A stretch of 64,000 nt of DNA from assembly GCA_965248255.1 (NCBI GenBank), contig CBDFIW010000003.1, positions 434,001 to 498,000 of the forward strand, written 5' to 3'. Made by a program: the position numbers and the translations under genes. The stretch is from JAKZVK01 sp965248255 (GTDB lineage: Bacteria > Acidobacteriota > Terriglobia > Bryobacterales > UBA6623). Of the stretch, positions 1-7,459 are shown in pieces. Position 1 is the stretch's first letter. Every line of letters starts with the position of its first letter. The notes under the pieces were generated by a model that searched no databases, was not told where the DNA came from, and saw only the letters and a list, made by a program, of their open reading frames with translations.

Positions 1-2
1 CC

Positions 3-191
3 TCCTTCCCGGCTACCATGTTTTGCGGTTACTCCATGGGTGGAAACTTTCTTTGCTATCTTCCCACCGACCAAGCGCTAGATGGTGGTGGTTATGAGGT
101 GGGCATTTCTCTGTTTGGCAAAGGCTCGGCGGGAACGCTCGAAGAAACGACGGTATCATTGCTCGATGAGCTTCGCGCGGAGGTTTGCTGA
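3..191 (+). CDS. neutral/alkaline ceramidase-like protein, C-terminal end only
   Basis: This open frame enters from the left edge without a start and ends at TGA 189-191. It encodes about 62 residues, including FCGYSMGGNFLCYLPTDQAL and GGYEVGISLFGKGSAGTLEE. The order 'CGYS-GN-YLPT-GGYEV-aliphatic tail' resembles the C-terminus of neutral/alkaline non-lysosomal ceramidase-family hydrolases. A similar tail occurs in the complete family member at 27682-29076 (GYLGGDMMYIPT). It lies directly upstream of a sarcosine-oxidase-like FAD gene, and the same two families also meet near 25.5-29 kb. The assignment rests on the tail only because the catalytic region is outside the window. Family membership is fairly likely; substrate is unknown. 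Confidence 0.6.
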   Translation, partial: SFPATMFCGYSMGGNFLCYLPTDQALDGGGYEVGISLFGKGSAGTLEETTVSLLDELRAEVC

Positions 192-221
192 GGCTCGCAG
201 ATTCCAGCGACCTCGGAAGAC

Positions 222-245
222 GGGCACGGTATGCCGTGCCCCTAC
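222..245. repeat. GGGCACGG palindromic repeat, copy a
   Basis: GGGCACGGTATGCCGTGCCC (222-241) has 8-bp arms and is followed by CTAC. Related hairpins followed by CTAC occur at 7374-7399 and 61871-61894. It lies between the ceramidase tail and the FAD gene. It is followed by GGCCACGGGCTGCTG (250-264), which resembles the inverted-repeat ends of the element at 2969-4434. Confidence 0.6.
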
Positions 246-322
246 ATTTGGCCACGGGCTGCTGGGGTCACTGTGAGGATGTCGAGCGAGCGCTTTTGCT
301 CGACGAGAAAGGGCTCTGTTTA

Positions 323-1492
323 ATGAAGTCGGTTGATGCGGTTGTGATTGGAGCAGGTGTCAACGGTGCAAGCACTGCGTATAACCTAGTCAAGCGGGGC
401 GTCAAAGACGTTGTGCTTGTCGACAAGTATCTTATTGCGTCCGGCGGCACAGGCCGTTCGGCGGCGATTGTCCGCCAACATTATTCCAACGAAGAACTGA
501 TCCGGATGGTCAAGCGCTCCGTTGAGGTCTTTCATCACTTCGACGACGAGGTCGGCGGTAATCCGGGGTTCGTCAACACCGGGTATGGGTTTCTGGTCCC
601 CGAAGAGTCAGCCAGCGGCTTCGCACGCAATATTGCCCTGCAGCAAAGCTTGGGCATTGACACCCGGGTCATCTCGAAAGAGGAGTTTCAAGAACTTCAG
701 CCGGGCATTGAACTTTCCGACGTTCATATCATCGCCTATGAACCCGGTTCGGGCTACGCCGATCCCCACGATACGACCTACTCCTACGTGCAGCGGTTTC
801 GGGATCTCGGTGGTGAATTACTTCAGATGACCGCGGCGACCGGGCTGTTGATGGAGAACGGATCCGTCAAAGGGGTCCGCACCAGCAAGGGTGATCTTTC
901 CACCGATGTTGTGATCAATGCGGCCGGACCGTGGGCGCAGAACGTAGCCAAGTGGGCCGGCGTGGACGTGCCCATCAAAGTGACTCGCGAAGAGGAAATG
1001 ATCATCGAGACGCGAGATGTGGGTGGCCCGCCCAAAATGCCGATCTCGGATGCGTGCAAGGCGATCTACTATCGGCCTGCCGGGGGAACCCATACTTTGC
1101 TGGGCAGAGGTTTTCCGAAAGAATACGAGTACGTAGACCCCGACCACTACAAGGAATCGGCGGACGTAGAGTTCATCGAACAAGCCGTCAGCCTGTTTGT
1201 TGAGCGGTTTCCGTCTTACGAGAACGCCCTCCTGGTCAACGCGTACACCGGACTTTACGATGTGGCCGAAGACTGGCATCCGATTCTTGGAAAGATCAAC
1301 GGGGTTGATGGATTCTACATGTGCGCCGGCTTCAGCGGACACGGCTTCAAGATTGCCCCCTCAGTGGGTGAGCTGATGGCCGAAGAGATCGTCGAGGGGA
1401 AGGCGCAGACGATCGATATTGAGCGCTTCAACCTTTCTCGTTTCGAGAAGAACGAATTGCTCCACGGAAGCTACGGCGCCAACCGTGCATAG
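323..1492 (+). CDS. FAD-dependent oxidoreductase, sarcosine/amino-acid oxidase (DAO) family
   Basis: The protein is about 389 aa. The N-terminus has the dinucleotide-binding motif GAGVNG at residues 10-15 in a Rossmann strand (DAVVIGAGVNGASTAY), with an acidic residue in VLVDK. Near the C-terminus the DAO-family pattern DWHPILGKI...GFYMCAGFSGHGFKIAP is present. Family members oxidise N-methyl or secondary amines such as sarcosine or dimethylglycine, or D-amino acids. They pass electrons to O2 or an acceptor. The ATG at 323 is preferred over upstream frame extension because the Rossmann fold begins immediately after it and the upstream part is repeat sequence. A paralogue is at 25489-26664. 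No beta/delta/gamma subunits of a tetrameric sarcosine oxidase are adjacent, so a monomeric oxidase or dehydrogenase is more likely. Exact substrate cannot be read. Confidence 0.85.
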   Translation: MKSVDAVVIGAGVNGASTAYNLVKRGVKDVVLVDKYLIASGGTGRSAAIVRQHYSNEELIRMVKRSVEVFHHFDDEVGGNPGFVNTGYGFLVPEESASGFARNIALQQSLGIDTRVISKEEFQELQPGIELSDVHIIAYEPGSGYADPHDTTYSYVQRFRDLGGELLQMTAATGLLMENGSVKGVRTSKGDLSTDVVINAAGPWAQNVAKWAGVDVPIKVTREEEMIIETRDVGGPPKMPISDACKAIYYRPAGGTHTLLGRGFPKEYEYVDPDHYKESADVEFIEQAVSLFVERFPSYENALLVNAYTGLYDVAEDWHPILGKINGVDGFYMCAGFSGHGFKIAPSVGELMAEEIVEGKAQTIDIERFNLSRFEKNELLHGSYGANRA

Positions 1493-1513
1493 GACGGACG
1501 GCCCGGCCGACGA

Positions 1514-2902
1514 ATGGGTAGTGTGCGCAATCGAAGGATCCAGCGGCCACTGATCCTCCTGCTGGCTTCTGTGCCGCTAATGGCGGCTGACTGGGAGGCG
1601 GCTCTGCAGCGCGGATTGAGCGCGGTGCGACAAGGCGACTGCCCCTCGGCGCTTCGCGAACTGCGAACTGTCGTCACTGAGAGGCCAGAGCTTGCGCAGG
1701 CGCATCAGGGGATCGCTATTTGCGAGACGCGGCTCGGCCACCCGGACCGCGCGACCCGCTCCTTTGAGCAAGTGGCAACACTGCGCCCCCGGGACTGGCA
1801 GGCGTGGAACAACCTGGGCGCCAACCTGATCGAGACCGATCGCCCAGACAAAGCGCTAGCGGCCTTTGGAAAAGCGGCCGCGCTAAACTCCGGTAATGAG
1901 CTGGTCTGGTTCAATGTCGGATCGACTCTGCTCAGTTTGCGAAAGAACCGAGAAGCCTTTGAGACATTGAGTCGTGCCCTAGAAATCGCACCCCGAGATT
2001 CAGAGATTGAGGCCGCCCGGCAGGCGGCGGCAACAGGCACCGCCGAGCAGGCGCGCGAGCTGTTTTCACAAGAGCGCTACGCCGAAGCGAAAGCGCTTCT
2101 CTCGGCGGTGCGGCCGACACTAGAAGACAGTGGCGCCTGGAACAACCTGCTTGGACGAATCCAATTCAGACTCGAAGAGCCCAAACCAGCACTTGAGCAT
2201 CTCCAGAAAGCACTGGATCTGGAGCCGACCAACGAGAAGTTCCTTGTAGATATAGGTCAGTTTCTTATTCACTATCGTGCTTTCGCCGCGGCGCTTGAGA
2301 TGTTCGAAGTGGGTCACCAAAGGTTCCCTTCCTCGCTACGTGTCAAGTTTCTGCTCGCGCTAGCTTATATCTTGGAGGAGCGACGACCGGCGGGTGTGGA
2401 ACTACTCGAGCAAATCCTCGCTGATGATGAAGGCTTCGAGCCGGTGTATAACGCGCTCGGCGAGTGCTACGAACTTGACAGGAACGGGGAGGCCCTGACC
2501 TCGCTCGGACAGAGGTTCATCGCACTTCAGCCGTCCAGCGCCACCGGTCACCATCTGAAGGGCATGGGACACTTTAGGCTAGCGACAGACAGCGGCACCT
2601 CGATGCTGCCCGCCATCGAAGCGTTGCAGAGAGCGATCGAGTTGGAACCGGGCGTGAGCGACCGGCATTTCACCCTCGCCAAAGCTCTCGAATGGGAGAA
2701 GAAGCATGACCAAGCCATCGCGGAGCTAAAGGAAGCGATCCGGTTGGATCCTAAACACGACAGCGCTCACTACGTACTCGCTACGTTGTATAGGCGCACC
2801 GGAAGCCGTGACCTCGCTACCGAGGAACTGAAGATCCACCAAAGCCTGCCTGAGCGTGCCCCGAGGGGCATCCGGCTGCTGGTAGAAACCCAGCCAAGGT
2901 GA
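1514..2902 (+). CDS. secreted TPR-repeat protein
   Basis: The protein is 462 aa. An N-terminal hydrophobic segment (LILLLASVPLMAADW) looks like a Sec signal peptide ending near residue 25. The remainder is a run of tetratricopeptide repeats, recognisable from the A-x-x-x-[FY]-x-x-x spacing (for example AWNNLGANLIETDRPDKALA, ALEHLQKALDLEPTNEKFLV, AIAELKEAIRLDPKHDSAHY). I see roughly ten units. TPRs form helical scaffolds for protein-protein contacts, probably in the periplasm here. It starts 21 bp after the FAD gene on the same strand and may be co-transcribed. Another secreted TPR protein at 19094-20038 is coupled to an FG-GAP protein. No enzymatic domain is visible. Confidence 0.8.
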   Translation: MGSVRNRRIQRPLILLLASVPLMAADWEAALQRGLSAVRQGDCPSALRELRTVVTERPELAQAHQGIAICETRLGHPDRATRSFEQVATLRPRDWQAWNNLGANLIETDRPDKALAAFGKAAALNSGNELVWFNVGSTLLSLRKNREAFETLSRALEIAPRDSEIEAARQAAATGTAEQARELFSQERYAEAKALLSAVRPTLEDSGAWNNLLGRIQFRLEEPKPALEHLQKALDLEPTNEKFLVDIGQFLIHYRAFAAALEMFEVGHQRFPSSLRVKFLLALAYILEERRPAGVELLEQILADDEGFEPVYNALGECYELDRNGEALTSLGQRFIALQPSSATGHHLKGMGHFRLATDSGTSMLPAIEALQRAIELEPGVSDRHFTLAKALEWEKKHDQAIAELKEAIRLDPKHDSAHYVLATLYRRTGSRDLATEELKIHQSLPERAPRGIRLLVETQPR

Positions 2903-2968
2903 GAACCGCGGGCTGGGGCGAAGCAGTAACAAGCCGCAGGTTTCTTCGAGCCCACGCTACCCGCCTAG

Positions 2969-4434
2969 CAGCCCGTGGCAGAAGTGGCCATTTTCAAGTA
3001 GCGTAGCCGACGCTTGAGCAGAAGGACTTCGGCTTCGCTTCGATGAATATCGAGCCCAAGGCGCGGCGGTAGCGTTGCCAAGTCTGCCGAGCAGGCTGGA
3101 GACGCTCCCAGAGAGGTTTTTCGAGCCGTTGGAGGACCTTTTTCGCCGCCCGCAGGCCCCGCGGCGGCCCCGCTCCGAGTTGTTGACGCAGTACGGGCGA
3201 CAAGTTGAAGCCGCCGACGTGAATCAGCAGTCGCTTCAAAACATTTTTTCGGCCCCGTAGGTGCGTCCGCCTCATCCCGCCGTTCTCATACAGATGTGCG
3301 AAGCTGCGTTCAACCCGCTCGGCTCGCCATCGCAATAAGCGTTGCCCTCGCGCGCCTCGTATCCGTCGCCGATTGGCATAGACCGCTTCCCGCGCCCGCG
3401 GCTTGTCGCGCCAGCGTCGTCGCCCACGATCCGGTTCGCTGACGTAGGAACGGATCTGCAAGGCCGTCAAATCCGTCAGCACCTCGTTGCTGTGATAACC
3501 CTTGTCGGCCACTACTTCCTCGATCCCCACTGGGGCCATCTTCTCGTTCGCCTTCTCGTCGGTGGCGACCGCCGCCACCTGTTCGGCGGCTTCGGTCACC
3601 GTCTCGGCCAGCGTCGTCGTGTCGCCTTGATCGGCCCCTTGCACCGTCACCGCCAGCACCGCGCCCGTCTCCAAGTCCACCGCCTGTTCGGCCTTGTGGA
3701 CCAGGTGCGTGTGGCCGTCTTTCATCTTGGTGATCTTCGCGTCGGGATCGTGCGGGTGTTGCCAATCCTCGTTCGAGCCTTTGTTTTTGCGCTTTTTGTC
3801 GAACTTCGCCAACTGCTCTCTTGTCGGCGTCTCGATCCCCGACTCGGTGGCCAGTCTGGTTAAGAACTCTTCGTAGCTCTCGCCGCTCGACCGCCGCACG
3901 ATCGAACGCAACGCCGCGTTCGCCTCCAGCGTCGTGGCGTCCACCCCGATCGTGCCGCCCTGGAGCAGCCCGGCTTTCGCGATCAACTGCAAGACCCAGG
4001 TGAACACCTGGCGATGTGTTGCCACATCGATCAGCCGCCGGGTGCGTGAGATCGTCGAGTGGTCCGGTGTCGCCTTGTCGAACTCGATGCTCAGGAAGCG
4101 CCGCAGCGACAGCGAGTCGGCAATGCGCCAGCCGATGCCGCGCTCGGAGTCGATGCCTTCGAAGTAACCGATCAGCAGAGTGCGGAAATACATGCCCGGC
4201 ACCAGCGAGGGCCGCCCCATCGTGGGCGCGTAGAACTTCTCGCAAAGTCCCTCCACAAAGCGGTCGAAGCCGTGTTCGTCGAGCAGATCGTTGAGCTTGC
4301 GGTAGAAGGGGTGCGCCGCGGTCTTGGGCATATCGACCGCAGCCACCCAAAGATCCTTCTGCCGCTGCCGCCGCCCTCGTCGTCCCATGGCCATAAAACA
4401 ATTGTCCCATGAAATGTACTTTTGCCACGGGCTG
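2969..4434 (-). mobile_element. IS1182/IS5-type insertion sequence bounded by CTAG
   Basis: The terminal inverted repeats start CAGCCCGTGGCA (2969) and end TGCCACGGGCTG (4434). The repeats match over about 20 bp with one mismatch, then diverge. CTAG flanks both sides (2965-2968, and 4435-4437 completed by G at 5559 after the IS630 insertion), consistent with a 4-bp target duplication. The element is about 1466 bp and carries one transposase on the minus strand. Its right flanking CTAG is split by an IS630 element. The same end sequence bounds the 382-bp element at 49470-49851. Confidence 0.75.
2994..4391 (-). CDS. IS1182/IS5-type DDE transposase
   Basis: The start is chosen at MAMGRRGRRQRQ (4391), just inside the right inverted repeat; longer versions would begin within the terminal repeat. 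The N-terminal half has the DUF772-like region (PTMGRPSLVPGMYFRTLLIG). The catalytic triad appears as IGVDATTLEANA (first D), VVADKGYHSNEV (second D) and ERVERSFAHLYE (E). Between the first two lies a charged insertion. The C-terminal end is Arg-rich and ends within about 25 bp of the left inverted repeat, so the gene spans nearly the whole element. No frameshift or stop is visible, so the transposase may be functional. The family label (IS1182 versus another IS5-like group) is by overall motif layout only. Confidence 0.85.
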   Translation of the reverse strand, partial: AMGRRGRRQRQKDLWVAAVDMPKTAAHPFYRKLNDLLDEHGFDRFVEGLCEKFYAPTMGRPSLVPGMYFRTLLIGYFEGIDSERGIGWRIADSLSLRRFLSIEFDKATPDHSTISRTRRLIDVATHRQVFTWVLQLIAKAGLLQGGTIGVDATTLEANAALRSIVRRSSGESYEEFLTRLATESGIETPTREQLAKFDKKRKNKGSNEDWQHPHDPDAKITKMKDGHTHLVHKAEQAVDLETGAVLAVTVQGADQGDTTTLAETVTEAAEQVAAVATDEKANEKMAPVGIEEVVADKGYHSNEVLTDLTALQIRSYVSEPDRGRRRWRDKPRAREAVYANRRRIRGARGQRLLRWRAERVERSFAHLYENGGMRRTHLRGRKNVLKRLLIHVGGFNLSPVLRQQLGAGPPRGLRAAKKVLQRLEKPLWERLQPARQTWQRYRRALGSIFIEAKPKSFCSSVGYAT

Positions 4435-4437
4435 CTA

Positions 4438-5556
4438 GTACTTACTATCATAAATAGACGCACTTGTGATAGAATAAGGGCATGGCTAAAAGAGCCACGC
4501 CCATCCTTTTGAGTCCTGCTGAGGAACGGACGCTACAGCGCTGGCGACGGGCCCACAAGACCGAACGGCGTACCGCCGAAAGGGCTCGCATCGTCCTGCT
4601 GGCGGCCCAAGGAAAGTCGAACCTGGAGATCGCGGCGCAGTTGGGAACGCGGCCGGCACGGGTGTCGAAGTGGCGCACCCGCTTTGCCCGCCAACGGCTG
4701 GCCGGCTTGGCCGACGAAGCGCGACCCGGCAAGCCGCGGCAATACGACGCCGCGAGCGAGAAACGCATTCTCAAGAAACTCGATGAATCGCCGCCCAGCG
4801 GACAGGCCACTTGGACCGGCCAACTCCTGGCCCAAGCGCTCGGCGAGGTGAGTGACCAACAAGTCTGGCGCGTGCTGCGCCGCCGGGGCATCTCGCTGCG
4901 GCGTCGTCGCAGCTGGTGCCTCTCGACCGATCCCGAGTTTGCCCGTAAAGCCGCCGACATCGTGGGACTTTACCTGGACCCGCCCGAGAACGCTGTCGTG
5001 CTAGCCGTCGACGAAAAGCCCCACATCCAAGCCCTCGAACGCGCTCAGGGCTGGCTGCGGCTGCCCGACGGCAAGGCCTTGACGGGCTTCAGCCACGGCT
5101 ACAAACGCCATGGCACAACGACCTTGTTCGCCGCCCTGGAGGTGGCCACCGGTCACGTCACGGCTGGTCACTACCAGCGTCGCCGGCGGCGAGAGTTTCT
5201 AGACTTCATGAACCAACTGGTGGATCTCTACGAAGGCTTCGAGTTGCACGTCGTGCTGGACAATCTCAACACCCACAAGCCGAAACGGGATCGTTGGCTC
5301 CAGCGCCACCCCAACGTGCACTTGCACTACACTCCGACCTACGCCTCGTGGCTGAATCAGATTGAGATCTGGTTCAGTATCCTCAGTCGGCGGGCGTTGC
5401 AGGGAGCCAGCTTCACCTCGCCCTACGAAGTACGCGCAGCCATCGACCGCTTCCTCGAGGCACACAACGAAAACGCCGCCCCTTTCGAATGGACCAAGGC
5501 CAGCGTGAGGCAGCGGCCTCTTTCTTACTCATACGCTAACTTATGATCTTAAGTAC
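4438..5556 (+). mobile_element. IS630-family insertion sequence (type A)
   Basis: The ends are GTACTTACTATCATAA at 4438 and TTATGATCTTAAGTAC at 5556, inverted repeats with two mismatches. The element is flanked by TA at 4436-4437 and 5557-5558, the TA duplication typical of IS630/Tc1-mariner elements. It is about 1119 bp with one transposase. Removing it restores GCTAGC: the target TA lay inside the CTAG at the right end of the IS at 2969-4434. The right end lies 17 bp from the stop codon of the CocE-type gene at 5576. Confidence 0.85.
4482..5546 (+). CDS. IS630-family transposase (type A)
   Basis: The protein is 354 aa. The N-terminal helix-turn-helix region reads SNLEIAAQLGTRPARVSKWR. The DDE catalytic core shows VVLAVDEKPHIQALER (D), LHVVLDNLNTHKPK (D) and YASWLNQIEIWFSIL (E, DDE form rather than DDD). 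ATG at 4482 is the first in-frame start inside the left inverted repeat. The frame is uninterrupted and ends inside the right inverted repeat (PLSYSYANL), so it looks intact. It belongs to a different IS630 subgroup from the two near-identical copies at 49923 and 56732: both the terminal repeats and the protein sequence differ throughout. Confidence 0.9.
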   Translation: MAKRATPILLSPAEERTLQRWRRAHKTERRTAERARIVLLAAQGKSNLEIAAQLGTRPARVSKWRTRFARQRLAGLADEARPGKPRQYDAASEKRILKKLDESPPSGQATWTGQLLAQALGEVSDQQVWRVLRRRGISLRRRRSWCLSTDPEFARKAADIVGLYLDPPENAVVLAVDEKPHIQALERAQGWLRLPDGKALTGFSHGYKRHGTTTLFAALEVATGHVTAGHYQRRRRREFLDFMNQLVDLYEGFELHVVLDNLNTHKPKRDRWLQRHPNVHLHYTPTYASWLNQIEIWFSILSRRALQGASFTSPYEVRAAIDRFLEAHNENAAPFEWTKASVRQRPLSYSYANL

Positions 5557-5575
5557 TAGCCTGGGCTAGTCTTGG

Positions 5576-7459
5576 TTACCTCTCAGGGATTACCGGTAGA
5601 AGGATGTGCGACGGGTGCTCCGAGTCGTGATAAATGGTTTGATGCGCCACCCTCCGTTCGGCGTCCTCCCCGATCGGGTGGCCGGTGTTGGGGTTGCGGT
5701 CGTACTTGGGAAAGTTGCTGCTCGAGATTTCGACTCGAATTCGATGGCCGCGCCGAAAGAGATTACTTGTTGACCAAAGGTCGATGAGATACTTCTCGAT
5801 CTTCCCCGGCGTGACGAGCTTCTCCCGCTCGAACGACTCGCGGTAGCGGGCCCGGAGGACGCCCTCCAACAGAATCTGCGCGTAGCCGTTCGGCCAAACA
5901 TCGACCAGTTTGCCAGTGAAGTCTGTATCGGTGACGTCGGTCGAGGCATACAACTCGATGAAGACCGGACCGGTTACCTCTACCTCTTTGGTCAATGGAG
6001 GTGTCGTGAAGACGAGGATGTCGTCTCGGCGCTCGATCGCTGCCTGATCATAGGGCCCGGAGGACGCAGGCTTCATCGAAACGTTGCCGCCCAAGGTGGG
6101 AACAGGATTGTCGGGGTCGTAGGTGAAATGATCGGGCGACTCCGCTTCGGGCTTTTCGGTCGATAGTGAGCCATCCCCGAGGAGGCTATTGGCGCGGCCC
6201 TGGCTGTGCAGATAGTACCTGCTATATTTCGTGCGGGCCAAGGGCCACTCGTTCTCCAAGCGCCACTCATCCGCTCCCATCACATAGATCTGAACCGGAG
6301 GATCGTCCATGAAGTCGTTGTCTGTCCCTTTGAGCCAGGAATCCATCCAGCGCAAAACCATTTTTCTCATATCGGGGGCGGCTTCGGGCGGAAATGTTAC
6401 ATCGCCCTGCTTGCGAGTCACCCCGAAGCTAACAGAGTGAGTCCAGGGGCCCATGAGCAGCTTGTGTTTGTCGCGCAGAGGTTCGGGGCCATGACGGACC
6501 ATTCCCAGATAGTTGTTAATCGTGGCCTGGCTCACCTGGTCATACCAGCCGGAGATGTTGTAGGAGGGCACCTTGATCCGGTTGTACTTGCCCGGACCGT
6601 TCTTGCCGGGTGCGATGCGGTGACCGGGACCGGGCCAGTAGTCGTCGCGGGTAGGATGGTCCAGCCAGTCCGACCAGAATTCTGCTCGCAGCCCGAGGGC
6701 TTCTCTGTCCAGATTCCGTAGGGGCAGATGGCGGTATACCTTGTCCCAATCCAAAACGGCGTCGGGATTCTGGTTGGTATGCTTCCCCAGGATCCACGCT
6801 AGGTTGACGCTGTTGGAAAGCTGGAAAGCTCCCGACGGGTACACATTGTCGTAATGGTCGTCCGGGCTTACCATCGGCACCATGCAGGTGTAGTTCGGAT
6901 TACCCTCCAGGGCCGCTTCGAGTTGCACAAAGCCGAGATAAGAACCTCCCGTCGTTCCGATCTTGCCCGTCGACCACGGTTGCTCGGCCGCCCAAGATTG
7001 AATGTCATACAAATCGGGCCCGTCGTGTGGGCCGTAGAGGTAGTTGTCGCCGTCGGAGTCGTAGCGGCCCCGCACGTCCGCGATGACGGACGCGTAGCCG
7101 CGCTCGGCGAAGTACTGTCCCCATTCCAGATAGGGTTCCCTCATCTTGTCGTAGGGAGTGTTGATGAGGAAAACGGGGAATCGTCCCGGCACGTCGGGCC
7201 GGTAGACGATGGCCCGCATGATGACGCCGTCCCTGGCTGGAATCTCCTCGACGCCGAATCGCAGTTTGCCGTGATATGTGGGCTGAGAGAGCATCTTGTG
7301 CCAATCCGGATCTGCGGCGGTCGCGTTGAACATCGCTGAGCAGAGCAGCCCCGTCAGGGCGAGGAGAGCAGCCGGGCGGGCACAGGGGCCCGCCCCTACG
7401 CCTGGGGAATCCCTGCGACACTCCACTAGTCGATTCCTGCATCCTACGTTTTTCCGCAT
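5576..7459 (-). CDS. CocE/NonD-type serine hydrolase (X-Pro dipeptidyl-peptidase S15-like), copy 1
   Basis: The protein is 627 aa. Features of the alpha/beta-hydrolase S15/CocE family are present: an N-terminal strand with ARDGVIMRAIVYRPD, DVRGRYDSDGD, the nucleophile elbow GTTGGSYLGF (Ser in GGSYLG), MGPWTHSV carrying the likely catalytic His, and a C-terminal PepX_C-type jelly roll (VTGPVFIELYASTDVTDTDF, RGHRIRVEISSSNFP). Members hydrolyse acyl esters, amides or X-Pro peptides. A hydrophobic stretch near residues 27-47 suggests export. The start overlaps the preceding FG-GAP gene by 16 bp, so the two are probably co-transcribed. Part of the N-terminal region (7374-7399) is made of a GGGCGGGC hairpin repeat, so the true start could be nearer the mature part. 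Two paralogues lie at 21666 and 39561. Confidence 0.85.
   Translation of the reverse strand: MRKNVGCRNRLVECRRDSPGVGAGPCARPAALLALTGLLCSAMFNATAADPDWHKMLSQPTYHGKLRFGVEEIPARDGVIMRAIVYRPDVPGRFPVFLINTPYDKMREPYLEWGQYFAERGYASVIADVRGRYDSDGDNYLYGPHDGPDLYDIQSWAAEQPWSTGKIGTTGGSYLGFVQLEAALEGNPNYTCMVPMVSPDDHYDNVYPSGAFQLSNSVNLAWILGKHTNQNPDAVLDWDKVYRHLPLRNLDREALGLRAEFWSDWLDHPTRDDYWPGPGHRIAPGKNGPGKYNRIKVPSYNISGWYDQVSQATINNYLGMVRHGPEPLRDKHKLLMGPWTHSVSFGVTRKQGDVTFPPEAAPDMRKMVLRWMDSWLKGTDNDFMDDPPVQIYVMGADEWRLENEWPLARTKYSRYYLHSQGRANSLLGDGSLSTEKPEAESPDHFTYDPDNPVPTLGGNVSMKPASSGPYDQAAIERRDDILVFTTPPLTKEVEVTGPVFIELYASTDVTDTDFTGKLVDVWPNGYAQILLEGVLRARYRESFEREKLVTPGKIEKYLIDLWSTSNLFRRGHRIRVEISSSNFPKYDRNPNTGHPIGEDAERRVAHQTIYHDSEHPSHILLPVIPER
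7374..7399. repeat. GGGCGGGC palindromic repeat inside the signal-peptide region of a hydrolase gene, copy b
   Basis: GGGCGGGC (7374-7381) and GCCCGCCC (7388-7395) form an 8-bp stem followed by CTAC, as in the hairpins at 222 and 61871. It falls within the N-terminal coding region of the gene at 5576-7459, where it would be read as part of GVGAGPCARPAAL. Confidence 0.55.

Noticed and set aside
3310..4428. Long alternative frame (372 codons) opposite and within the IS1182-type transposase region
   Set aside because: Arg/Gly-rich low-complexity translation in a different frame of a clear transposase gene; a G+C-driven shadow.
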